Origin: Heterodera schachtii
Taxonomy: Eukaryota; Nematoda; Chromadorea; Rhabditida; Heteroderidae
Assembly: GCA_023374025.1 (NCBI GenBank)
Contig: SIJG01000037.1
Span: 399,680-463,679, forward strand
Length of the DNA: 64,000 nucleotides
Reading direction: 5' to 3'
This document shows, in pieces, positions 23,982 through 34,073 of this stretch; within the stretch, counting starts at the first letter, position 1; each line of letters begins with the position of its first letter. The notes under the pieces are model-generated. The model did not search any database. It was not told the DNA's origin and worked only from the letters and a program-made list of their open reading frames with translations. The position numbers were made by a program, and so were the translations under genes.

Positions 23982-24328
23982 GGTACTTATATGGTTCGTA
24001 CGCCACAAATTAAAATTTTTTTTTAATCATCTTAGATTGATTAGAAAGTCACGCATATGGTTTTCAGGGGCGCTGAACACGATTATGACATCTATTTAGA
24101 CCAGTTTCGAACCCCGGAAATGGATTCGACCAAAAGTCGAAATCCCCAAAAAGTCGAAAATTCAAACTTTTTCAACAATATAATCCATTTTCCGGGGTTC
24201 GAAACTGGTCTAAATAGATGTCATAATCGTGTTCAGCGCCCCTGAAAACCATATACGTGACTTTCGAAGCAACTTAAGATGATTAAAAAAAATTTTTAAA
24301 TTTGTGGCGTACGAACCATATAAGTACC
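23982..24328. mobile_element. Fold-back element D (non-autonomous DNA transposon)
   Basis: Inverted arms of about 140 bp begin GGTACTTATATGGTTCGTAC and are flanked by a perfect 8-bp duplication, CGCGTTTT (23974-23981 and 24329-24336). The inner arm carries GGGGCGCTGAACACGATT and TTTCGAACCCC, related to the repeated block in elements E and F. The spacer between the arms is short (about 65 bp). It has no coding capacity. Confidence 0.88.
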
Positions 24329-24492
24329 CGCGTTTTTTGAGCCGTTTATCTAGTCAGAAAGCAGTCATGTCAGTTTCTTACCTCTCTCAAAACAACCCAT
24401 AATTCTCAAAAAATATTAGTTTTTAGAAATAAATTAGTCCTAATTGCCTTGCGGCGCTCAATGGCTCCGCTTACATATGATTTTTAAAAATT

Positions 24493-25015
24493 TTAATGGT
24501 TACAATTCCAACCTAAAAATGGAAATTCGAAAGCAATTACAAACACACTAGAAATGGTAATAATTTGCCACGAAATTTGTGACTTACATGCGACAAATTT
24601 CACCCGGTCGATTACTCCGTCGATGGGCCTTTGCGTGTCTTTGAATTCCACGTGTTCCATCATGAAAGTCCACACGTTGTCACAGAAGCGATAGGCTCGC
24701 AATTTTTCCGCCTCAAATGGATTAATTCTTTCATCCGATTAACAAAGTCCCTCCATATTCTCCTCTATCAGGAAAACCGACCTTGAAGCTGGTTTTGTTC
24801 CTCACCCGCTCGGACAGTGCCTTATTTATGCACTTGTCGAAGGTGGTCATCACCGTGCCGGCCAATTGCTGCGAAATCATTCCATCCGCAATTAATTCGT
24901 CCAACGAACCTTTGAAAGGGAAGACAAATGTTTTTGGCCAAGTTAATAAAGGAATGAAAATCGCACTTTGTAAAGCGGTGCCCAAAGTGGTGGAACGGTA
25001 CATTTGATAAGTCAT
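24493..25015 (-). CDS. GTF2A2: TFIIA gamma (small subunit)
   Basis: The small subunit of general transcription factor TFIIA, which stabilises TBP on promoter DNA. The start at 25015 gives MTYQMYRSTTLGTALQ. Exon 2 continues SLDELIADGMISQQLAG and INKALSERVRNKTSFK (the four-helix half). Exon 3 gives LRAYRFCDNVWTFMMEHVEF and DRVKFVAC (the beta-barrel half). After VAC there is a GTAAGT donor and an acceptor TTTTTAG; splicing yields a very short tail ending at 24493. Total length fits the family (about 105-110 residues). The upstream WD40 gene on the same strand ends 207 bp before this start. The gap is T-rich on the coding strand and ends in TTTTCTCAACAG shortly before the ATG, like a trans-splice site. 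Confidence 0.93.
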
Positions 25016-25222
25016 TGTGGCCGAAAAAGAGAACACTGTTGAGAAAATGAACAACAGATAAATAAATAAACTAAGGAAGAAATAAAAAATTAAAAGAAAA
25101 ACAAATAAAACAAAACATAAAATGGGATGGGATTTTCCAATAAATCGAACAAAAGTGCTTAAAATAAAAATTTAACAAAAAACAAAAATAATCGCGACAA
25201 AATAATTCGAGGAGACGCCGTG

Positions 25223-27041
25223 TTAACTCTCCGCCCGCGTCAATTCATTGGCCGTCAGTTGAAATATTCGAACTGTGCCATTGGCACACGCGGAAAAGAG
25301 AAAAATGCGCCCTTCGCCATCCTTAGCCACACACAAATAGTAAATTTCCTCCTCTGCTCCGAGAAGTAACTAAAATTTACCACATAATTCGTGGTTTTCG
25401 TTTTGTTCGAATTGTCTACCGCCAAAGGCTCGCCACTTTTTGCGTCCCAAATTCTAATGGCTCCGTCGATACACGCGGAAATTAGCGAAACGGAACGGTC
25501 AGTGCCAAAAAGCCAAGCACAACTCACAACGGACTCACCTGAAAGTTGCATTTTCTTAGAAAAGGAAGCTAATGGATTGGTCACCCATTTACCGTCGTGT
25601 TCACATTCATGTCTGCTGCTACACTTTTCCCAGTCGAAAATACTGAGATGGCCCGCGGATGTGCCAACTGCCAGCCAATTCAGTCCGTCGGGGGCAAAAC
25701 GGACAAACTCAACACTTTCGTCGGTTGATCCATTGTCGTCAGTTCGACCCTTGAACAATAATATTTAATTAATGCGTCTTACAATTAAATGTTTTTCTTT
25801 TTCGTTTTTTATTTATTTATCTTATTTTATGATAATCTTTTCCACTTTATGCGCCTTCTTTTCTTACTTTTGCTTGGAATGTGTGCAAATGTCGTGCGTT
25901 TTTTTGCGTTGTGTTTATCAGTGCCGTAAATCCATTTTTACAGCCAATCGCTGCCAAATTGGCGCCAAAGTTCGCATCGATTGCCCCGCTGCTGGGCCCA
26001 GGCAAAGAAATTTCAACGGAATTCGCTTCTTTTAAATCCCAAATTCGCGCAACAGAATTTTCATAGGCTGCCAATAAAAATTTGGCATCGGAAAGTAAAA
26101 GTGCGGCAGAACAAGGAGAAGACGAATTGGTGGTGAAAACCTAAAAAGGGTTTCATGTGAGGTGATTTAACGTTAGTTATGGCACAGAATCACCTTCGAT
26201 TGATGGACGACAAAAACATTTTGACATTCCCTTTGGTCGATCAGCCACATCCAAAGGGATCCGTCGTTACATCCCGCAAAAAGAATGCCCTCGACAGTCG
26301 AGTGCCAAAACAGCCAGCCAATTTGCTCAGGGTCAGAGCCTTGGCCTTCCTCGTCCTCCCCGTTGTCGTCGTCTCTCCGTGAAGGTTCGACGAAGCAATC
26401 GTCGATCTGTCAAAGTTTGCCATTTGTTATTGTATGAATGGGCTTACTGTAAGTGACGCCGTTTGTGTGGCTTCATCGCCCGTCACTTTTGTGCAAATTA
26501 TGCGACCGGCCATGTCCGCACTGGCTAATTTTACTTCAATTGGTAAAGTGCCGAATATTACCGAGAATATTTGCAGAAACGTTCCATGCCAACAAATGGA
26601 CGGAGTCGGAATGGGAAGAAATTGTGCGGTGGAGGAGGGGAGAAGTCACTGAATACAAAGCAAAAGAATGGCCATTTAAAATAATGAAGTTTTGTCCGAA
26701 ATTGGAATTCCCATACTTTTACAAATTCCCCCCCCCCCCTCACTTCCGTGCCGCAAGTCCCATACGGCTGCAGTTTCATCCTGAAAAGCATTACAATTTT
26801 TGAGTAAAATGAAGAAATTAGGGAACTGTCAAAGCCAACGAACCTCCGACCCCGAAGCGAGCCAATGGCCATCCGGGGAAAGGGCAAGGCAAAACACATC
26901 CTTCGAATGGGCAGCAATTTTTGCGGCGGAATTGTCTTCCTTGTGCGGCTCTTCAACAAAATCCACAATTTCTACGCCATCGCTTCCATTTTCATCCATT
27001 TCCAAATCATCATCATCGCTAATTCCATTATCGTAGTTCAT
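25223..27041 (-). CDS. AAMP: AAMP-like WD40-repeat protein
   Basis: A beta-propeller scaffold related to angio-associated migratory cell protein; relatives act in ribosome assembly and cell migration. The N-terminus is acidic (SDDDDLEMDENGSDGVEIVD), then the first blade AAHSKDVFCLALSPDGHWLA. Later exons give DETAAVWDLRHGS, SVHLLAWNVSANIL with ADMAGRIICTKV, GWLFWHSTVEGILFAGCNDG with SLWMWLIDQ, AAYENSVARIWDLKEA, a long exon with VEFVRFAPDGLNWLAVGTSA and SACIDGAIRIWDAKSGEPLA, and finally FLFSACANGTVRIFQL before the stop at 25223. Repeat order and the acidic leader match AAMP. Introns contain a poly-C tract (near 26730). TFIIA gamma follows directly downstream on the same strand. Confidence 0.88.
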
Positions 27042-27099
27042 TTCTGATCAGATTTATCATAATATGAAAAATTTAAGCAAGCTATTGGCACCACACCAG

Positions 27100-27486
27100 C
27101 GGGCCAGGCCGTTTTCGCGTGGGCCGTTTTCGCGTGGGGCGGAGTTTTTGGACTATAACTTTTTTCTTTGCCAACCAAATCCAACATTCTTGGTATCATT
27201 CGAAAGTCCTTCAGATGCACTATTAGCCTGCAAAACTCCAAAAAATTTCGTTCAGTATAAAAAAAGTTCGAGCCAAAAAAAGTTGGAAAATTTGGTTGGT
27301 TGAACTCTTCTGACCATAACTTTTTTGAACCTTAACGAAATTTTTCCAAATTTTGTAGGCTAATAGAGAACACTTAGGGCTATCGAATGATACCAAGATT
27401 ATTAGATTTGGTTGACAAAGAAAAAAGTTATAGTTCAAAAACTCGTCCCACGCGAAAACGGCCCACGCGAAAACGACCCCGACCCC
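27100..27486. mobile_element. Fold-back element A with tandem-repeat ends
   Basis: Arms of about 190 bp are inverted, flanked by the 8-bp duplication CACACCAG (27092-27099 and 27487-27494). Each end holds two tandem units of GGCCGTTTTCGCGTGG type, followed inward by ACTATAACTTTTTTCTTTG, CCAACCAAATC and GGTATCATTCGAAAG. The same inner core occurs in elements B and C, although their outer repeats are unrelated. It has no coding capacity. Confidence 0.87.
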
Positions 27487-27494
27487 CACACCAG

Positions 27495-28125
27495 ACCCTT
27501 TCTTTATCCGTGTCCCGAATTTCTTGCACTTACAATTACTAACGGTGATTTTTTGTGTTTTTTTAATTTGGCCAAACAATTTTAAAAATAAAATAATATA
27601 AATAAAAAATAACAATTGTTTTGAAAAAGTGACAGATCTTGGTAGTTTAAAAATTTTCTCTTTCAAGAAGAACTAAATAGATTTTTTACTGGTTCATTTC
27701 ATCAGTATGTGTCGTAATGCCGATTTGTGAAAATTTTTGAGGGTGTCGGATATCCCTGCTTATTGTTATGAAGATTTTGAAGGCTCATTAAGGAAAACTT
27801 CTGAAATCTTTCCCCTATCAGCGTCTTCCTTTTCTTCACCTTTTTATTTTTCACTTCCGGATTTCCACGCAGCTAATGATGGATGACTGACACTGCGGTC
27901 GGTTGTTCCGTGAAAGTGGCGAAAATGGAAAGTGATCGACTGATTGACCCCGACGTGCTGCTAATGGGAGGGGGGGGGGGGGGGGACCTGCTTCTTCCTC
28001 CCCTCCTCTCCCCCCCCATTTTCCTCCGGTTTTCGCCCACCCCTTCGCCCCTCCCAAATTTTCTCATTCCCTCATCCTTTGATCGGATCACTCCTCGGCA
28101 CATGTACTTTTGCCCCTTTGCTGCA
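27495..28125. other. Spacer and probable 5' region of the Kunitz-like gene
   Basis: AT-rich to about 27860, then G/C-rich with a plus-strand G run near 27970 and pyrimidine-rich DNA. An open frame extends upstream to 27883 but is low-complexity and lacks a signal sequence. No independent gene is supported. Confidence 0.45.
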
Positions 28126-30493
28126 ATGCCATTGCCTTCTGTCACCGTCGGTCTCCCAATTTTGCTTCTTTTCCTTTCCCTCTCCGTCTTCGCTTTGCCT
28201 TCCCTTTCTTCCGCCGCTCTTTCAGTTCCTTTCTCCCACAAAAATGATGGCCTCACTTTCTCCAAGAATGGTTCCGATGCTTTGTTCGTGAATTCGTCCT
28301 CCTCTTCTGAACAAGAGTTGCTCTGTGCGGATGGAAAGGGCCCTCTTTTGGAGGGCGAAGAACGCATTTTCCCATGCGTCGGCGAATGTCCGGGAGGGTT
28401 CGACTGCGAATTTCCCCTCGGGATGGAAAAGGGCGGAATTTGCTGTCCGAATTTGTCCGAACTTTACCGGTTATCCTCGAAGGACCCTTCTTCAGGCTTT
28501 ACTCGTTTTTGCAGATTGTATAAAGAAAAAAGTGAGGAGCTTGAGGATGAAGGGGCTGAGAGAGAGGAAGGAGACGAAGGACAAAAGACACCCAAAAGGG
28601 GGACGAAGCCGCGCAAAGAGGGCAAGAAAAGGACAAAGCCAAAGGAAATGGGCGGCGTGGATGCCATGGCATTGTTGGAAAAGCACTACGGGGAGGGCAT
28701 TGCGGTGAGTGCGAGTCAACGGGCCAAAGGCCAACTCGGACTGATTGTGCTTTGGTGTCAGAGGCTTCGTCCCACCGCTTTTCCCCCCGCCGCCCAATCG
28801 GCGCTGCCTCCGTCCCCCGAGGCGACCAATCTTTTGGTCAGTTCACGAACAGTTGAAATTCGTCGAAGTCAGCCTAAACAACATCATCAGCAGAAAACCC
28901 AGCAAGGTTTTAATGGCAAATGACAGCTAAAAAAGAAAAGCGACAATTGGCACAGATTTTGTGCTCCGTCCGCGGAACGCGCAATACGCGGCAAAGGCAT
29001 TGCCAACACAAAACAAAGACAAAGCACGGAACACGAACATCAGTGGGGAGGAGTACAGCTGCAGAAGACAAAAGTTGGAACTGTTCTGTGAAGACCGGCG
29101 ACGGCAAACTCAGTTTGTGTTGCGATGGTACGCCAAAGGTACGGACGGAGTGCCAAAAGGGCAGTCAAAGCCGACGGATTGGCATTTCATTTCAGACAGA
29201 GTTTGTGTCTCCTATCCGTGGGGATATTGCGCAGGTCAGTGAAGAAAGCGACAAAGGACAAAGCCACTTAAGGCAAACCAGTGGCCTCTGACCCGACCAT
29301 TCGAACTCGGGAAGAATGCGAAATGTTATGCTCGGCGGACCGATTGGACAAAGGCAACAAAAAATTACACTTTTGGGAGGAGAGAAAACGAAGCGATGGG
29401 AGTGGGACAGAGAAAAACAATGCCGAAGGCAGCGAAAATGGGGTGAGAAGGGCACGGGGGGAGGGGGAGGTGAACAGCGTACAATTAGATGCCTTTGACA
29501 AATGCCATTGTCAGAGATGACTTTGACAAATGCCATTGTCAGAGATGACTTTGACAAATGCCATTGTCACGGAATACCTTTGACAAATGCCATTGTCAGA
29601 GATGACCTTGACAAATGCCATTGTCACGGAATACCTTTGACAAATGCCATTGTCAGAGATGACCTTGACAAATGCCATTGTCACGGGATACCTTTGCCGT
29701 TGGCTCACTTTTCCGTTTCTGCCACTTTTCCCGCTTTTAAGGCGTCCCATTTGGATTTGACCAAAGCCGATGAAACACTCGAAGCTGTACCCGGTGGATT
29801 GGCAGAAGAAAAATCTGGGGAAAGCTTCCGAGGCGAAGGCGAAGAAATGCCTTTCGCAATTTCGTCGGGTGCGCAAAACGCGGAGGAATCGGCGCGCGAA
29901 ACGAATCCAACGGCGTCGTCCGCCGAATTCAGCGACTTTCTCCTCAATGACCAGCGACGCCACCGTTTGACTTCCTATTCATTCTCTGATACCAAAATTT
30001 GTTTTGTTTTCCTAAGCTAAAAAGCGCTGTTTGAAAGTGTCTCCGTTTCGGTCGATGTGTCCCGACGGAATGCCATCCCAAGTAAATTTTGAGGGCGCCA
30101 ATTCCGACCATCGTTCACTCCCTTTGGCGTCAGTTCACTTTACGATGGCATTTCCGTGACGGCGTCTGTTTCGCCTATCCCTACGGATATTGCCATGTTT
30201 GTGGGCGGGGGGAAAGGGGCGGTCAGATCAATTGGGACCGATTATTGGCTGATCAGGGCGAATCGGTGATGACGGAGGATCCGATCAAAACGGAGAAGGA
30301 GTGCCTGAAAATATGTGCCACGAGAGGACAGAAGCAAAAGATGGACGAGGAGGGGGAGGAGAGAGAAGAGGAGGGGAAAAGGGAGAGAGAGGAGGAGGGG
30401 AAGAGAGAGAGGGAAGAGGAGGGAATGAGAGAGAGGGAAGAGGAGGGAATGAGAGAGAGGGAAGAGCCGATTTTGGGAAGACAGCGAAAGTAA
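28126..30493 (+). CDS. Secreted Kunitz/lustrin-like cysteine-rich protein
   Basis: An extracellular or cuticle-associated protein with a clear signal peptide (PILLLFLSLSVFALPSLSSA); in-frame ATGs at 28102 and 28126 both precede it. The first exon has a cysteine block with CVGECPGGFDCEFPLG and GGICCPN, lustrin-like, then an acidic/basic linker and a GTGAGT donor at 28704. Later exons carry two Kunitz-like halves: CCDGTPK then DWHFISDRVCVSYPWGYC and RTREECEMLC; and CPDGMPSQ then RWHFRDGVCFAYPYGYC with IKTEKECLKIC. The pattern C-DG-P...WHF..VC..YP.GYC resembles nematode Kunitz proteins that combine lustrin repeats, though inhibitor activity cannot be claimed. The frame changes near 29145-29165 need a very small intron or a frameshift. 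The C-terminus is Glu/Arg-rich repeat to 30493; another frame would end in a hydrophobic segment (MGVLLLLLSSSVAAF) at 30639. Confidence 0.7.
29491..29694. repeat. 28-29 bp minisatellite, 7 copies, alternating types
   Basis: Seven units of CTTTGACAAATGCCATTGTC are followed by either AGAGATGA or ACGGAATAC. From the third copy on the two types alternate, giving a dimeric higher-order repeat of about 57 bp. It lies between the two Kunitz-like halves of the secreted protein gene, probably in an intron. Each unit contains a GACAAATGCCATTGTC near-palindrome (GACAATGGCATTTGTC on the other strand). Confidence 0.9.
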
Positions 30494-31233
30494 ACGCAAA
30501 AGAAACGACCGACGGAAGAAAGCGAAGGACAGAAGGCCAAACTCATTTTCGGCTGACAAATGGAATGGGTGTTCTGCTGCTGCTGTTGTCCTCTTCTGTC
30601 GCTGCTTTTTCTTATTATTTTTCCCCTTTTTTAATTTAATTTTTATTTCCGAAATAAAAAATATTTAAAATGCGAAAAACAATAGGCAAATTTGGGCTGA
30701 ATCAGTTTGAGATCACTCGTACATACAATAAAATTTAAATTAAAACTCGCGAATTGCTGACGGTGGTCTGAGAAGTTGTGAGCACGCAGAAAGTTTGGGA
30801 CGGGGAATGGCCGGCGGCGGATGCGAATCGCGGATCATCCACCGATAGATTGGCGTTGACCTGCAGGAGCTCATTAGATATTTATTTTGGGATTTCCTTA
30901 TTTTCTTCCTTTCCTCTTAATTTTCTTCATCTCTTTCTCGCCCCTTTCACTCTTTCTACACTTTCCTTCCTTCTCTCTAATCACTCCCTTCTCTCTCTTT
31001 CTCTCTGATAACTTTCCTCTCTGTCTCTCTCTCAGTCTCAGATCATTTCCCCCTTCTCTCTCTCTTTCTCTCTAATTGCTTCTCTTTTTTTCTCTCTGAT
31101 TACTTTCATTTCTTCTTCTTCTGATCACGACCCTTCTCTCAGATTACCTACCCTCTCCTTTCTTCTCCATTTGGATTATTATCATTTGTCTCTCTGTCAC
31201 TTTCTTTTCCTCTCCTCTTTTTTCTCTCTTTTC

Positions 31234-31266
<33 letters not shown>

Positions 31267-31296
31267 GATCATCACTTTCTTTCCCATCTCTAATTA
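30494..31296. other. Spacer between Kunitz-like gene and GPCR, CT-rich
   Basis: Contains a poly(A) signal for the plus-strand gene (AATAAA at 30653-30658) and, from about 30900, a long pyrimidine-rich low-complexity stretch with CTCTCT runs and scattered TGATCA. No gene is supported; the open frames are artefacts of composition. Confidence 0.55.
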
Positions 31297-34073
31297 TTAT
31301 ATTCCAACTCGCCTCCTTCTTCTCATTTCGCTCATTTGTACTGCTGTTCCCCCTTTGTTTCCGATTCCTTCCGATGCGAAATTTGGCACCATTTGAATGG
31401 GCTGATGATGGGCAGAAGTAACGCATCTGTTGGAGGAAGAAAAGTACGTTGTAATGGGGTGGATGATGAAAAGGGACCGTTTAAAGCCAACAATTGGCGA
31501 AAGGAGCGAACAGAACGTTTGGCGATATTGGGAGGACATCAGACAATAGAGGACGAAGTTGCAAGAGGAGTTGACCAGGGACAGAAGGTCGAGCAGGTCA
31601 CCCAGAGTCAGATAGATGAAGCGATGCACGTCGGCCTGTTTCAATGCATTTGGACACTTTTAAATTAAATTACCGTGTAAATTGCATTTAATATGGCGAT
31701 TAGCCCTTGCGGTAATTCAGTGAAAAGAAACACTGTTAGGATGGCCAGCAAAATGGCAGTGGTGCGATCAGAATTGATTCTGCTGGTGGGACGGGGGAAT
31801 GAGTGATGGGCGAGTGCCATCGCCTCACTTCTTCAGGTTGGGCGTCCCTCCGCCAATGGCCGGTGACCCTCTGCCGTTTCCCCCCGCGGCGCCGCTCGCG
31901 TCTCCGCTGTTCCGCTGCCGGTCCGCTTTCGCTGTTCCCAATCCGCCGTTTTCCAAAAGTTCGCCCTGCTTTTTCTCGGCCTGACGAAGCTTTTGCATCA
32001 GACTGCAGCTGAGCGTCAGCAGCAAAAGACAGGGAATGACCTGCGAAGGAATTTGGTCAGAAAAGCCATTGGACGGGCGGAGAAGCCTTAAAGAAAAAGC
32101 CGGTCAGCCACAAATTGGTCTTGAAAAGCACACAGCCATTGGCCAACGCGGACTGACGGATTATGACAGTGAAAACAGACTAAAATGGCAGTATTTTTGG
32201 CAATTTGTTGGCAAATGCGAAGGAAAACCTCCGAGTAATTGACGGGGTAATTAGCCGAGCATTGGGCCGGGGGAATCCATCGGTTGTGCGGGAATTCGAT
32301 GATCTCGTGAACGAGCAGTGAGGGCACACTGAGCAGAAACACTGAGCCGAGCACTCCCGTGGAAATACAACGGGCGAGAGGCGCCCTTTGCCAATGACTA
32401 AACGGAGAGGAAAAGGGATGAGATCGGACAGATCAATTAGCTAATGAGTGAAATCGGAATGATCAATTGGTTAATGAGTTAAAGCAGTCAGTGTGATTAG
32501 AAATGCTTTTGTAACAGCGTCGTATGCACCTGTAAAGAATGTTTCGGTGGAGAGTCATCCGCCGAAGAAATGCCATCACAACGGCTAACCAAAGGGTGGC
32601 GGTGTGGAGAAGGATGGAGAAGAAAATGTGAAGGATCAGGAACAACATCCACAAGTACGACTGCGGGTTGGAACTGCGCGACGAAACATTTTGGGAAGCG
32701 AACGGAGAAAGAGACGGGCAAAACGGACGGAACACCCGCAAAACGAAGAACGCACCCACCCACACCCACCCCGTCATTCTTCGCCATCCCTCATCCCTTG
32801 GCACTCTCACTTCCTCCCCCACCCCGTCATTCTTCGCCATCCCTCATCCCTTGGCACTTTCACTTCCTCCCCACCCCGTCATTCTTCGCCATCCCTCATC
32901 CCTGGCACTCTCTCTTCTCCCCCACCCCGTCATTCTTCGCCATCCCTCATCTCTTGGCACTCTCACTTCCTCCCCCACCCCGTCATTCTTCGCCATCCCT
33001 CATCTCTTGGCACTCTCACTTCCTCCCCACCCCGTCATTCTTCGCCATCCCTCATCCCTGGCACTCTCTCTTCTCCCCCCCCCCCCCGTCATTCTTCGCC
33101 ATCCCTCATCCCTTGGCACTCTCACTTCCTCCCCCACCCCGTCATTCTTCGCCATCCCTCATCTCTTGGCACTCTCACTTCCTCCCCCACCCCGTCATTC
33201 TTCGCCATCCCTCATCTCTTGGCACTCTCACTTCCTCCCCCACCCCGTCATTCTTCGCCATCCCTCATCTCTTGGCACTCTCACTTCCTCCCCCACCCCG
33301 TCATTCTTCGCCATCCCGCATCTCTTGGCACTCTCACTTCCTCCCCCACCCCGTCATTCTTCGCCATCCCTCATCTTTTGGCACTCTCACTTCCTCCCCC
33401 ACCCCGTCATTCTTCGCCATCCCTCATCTCTTGGCACTCTCAATACCTCCCCCACCCCGTCATTCTTCGCCATCCCTCATCTCTTGGCACTCTCACTTCC
33501 TCCCCCACCCCGTCATTCTTCGCCATCCCTCATCTCTTGGCACTTTCACTTCCTCCCCCACCCCGTCATTCTTCGCCATCCCTCATCCCTTGGCACTCTC
33601 TCTTTCACCCCCCGTCATTCTTCGCCATCCCTCATCCCTTGGCACTCTCTCTTTCACCCCCCGTCATTCTTCGCCATCCCTCATCTCTTGGCACTCTCCC
33701 CCCCCCCCCCCCTCTCCCCGTTTCAATTACTCTCTTTTTTTTCTTATTTCCCTAATTGCTCCACTGTAATAAACCACTTCCTTACCATGAATTCGATGTA
33801 TTTTGAAAAACAAAATGAATGATGTACACCAAATAAGAGCCCATTGTGCCCAAATCGCAGAGAGCGACCGCCGTCTTAATTTTTTTTTGGGCATAATTCA
33901 AATACACAATAAAAAATTGGTAAATTTTTCGTATTTCCGCCACTACCATAATAAAATTGACGGCAGAAACGCGCATTTGGGGCCGAGTGAGCACAACGCA
34001 ATGAATCAAATTGGTGACGACGCCGAACAGACAGAGAAAGACGCAAATTCGGCCATGGATTGGGGCATAAGCC
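31297..34073 (-). CDS. Rhodopsin-family GPCR, DMSR/Srw-like peptide receptor (5' incomplete)
   Basis: A seven-transmembrane receptor of the type that binds FMRFamide/myosuppressin-like peptides in nematodes. The first recognised exon (to 34073) gives TM1 GRICVFLCLFGVVTNLIHCV and the typical VVLTRPQMRVSAVNFIM. The next gives TM2 AVALCDLGTMGSYLVYIIHF. TM3 is YLWMLFLILHIFFSILLHTA with LWLAVVMAFLRRMTLH. TM4 and loop 2 are LGSVFLLSVPSLLVHEI with a conserved cysteine. TM5 leads into LLTLSCSLMQKLRQAEKK and a Gly-rich third loop. TM6 is TAILLAILTVFLFTELPQG and TM7 is DLLDLLSLVNSSCNFVLYCL. The LTR..MR motif in loop 1 and FTELPQG in TM6 are hallmarks of the Srw/DMSR group. The signal peptide or N-terminal exon was not found. 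The intron between TM2 and TM3 contains an 18-copy minisatellite. Confidence 0.82.
32765..33710. repeat. 53-bp minisatellite, about 18 copies, in a GPCR intron
   Basis: Units of about 53 bp (some 44-50) contain CCGTCATTCTTCGCCATCCC and TTGGCACTCTCACTTCCTCC. Copies begin near 32773 and then every 53 bp in the central part. Central copies are almost identical. Because 53 is not a multiple of three, each of the three plus frames shows a long repetitive open frame of nearly 400 codons; none is a gene. Confidence 0.95.

Noticed and set aside
29491..29694. CRISPR-like direct repeats
   Set aside because: The units are contiguous with no unique spacers and lie in a eukaryotic gene; it is a minisatellite.
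30301..30639. C-terminal membrane anchor for the Kunitz-like protein (MGVLLLLLSSSVAAF)
   Set aside because: It is in a different frame from the Kunitz exon and would require a splice inside a purine-rich repeat; kept only as an alternative.
32570..33822. Three overlapping open frames of about 385-400 codons on the plus strand
   Set aside because: All three run through the 53-bp minisatellite; a repeat whose length is not a multiple of three opens every frame. The true gene here is the GPCR on the other strand.
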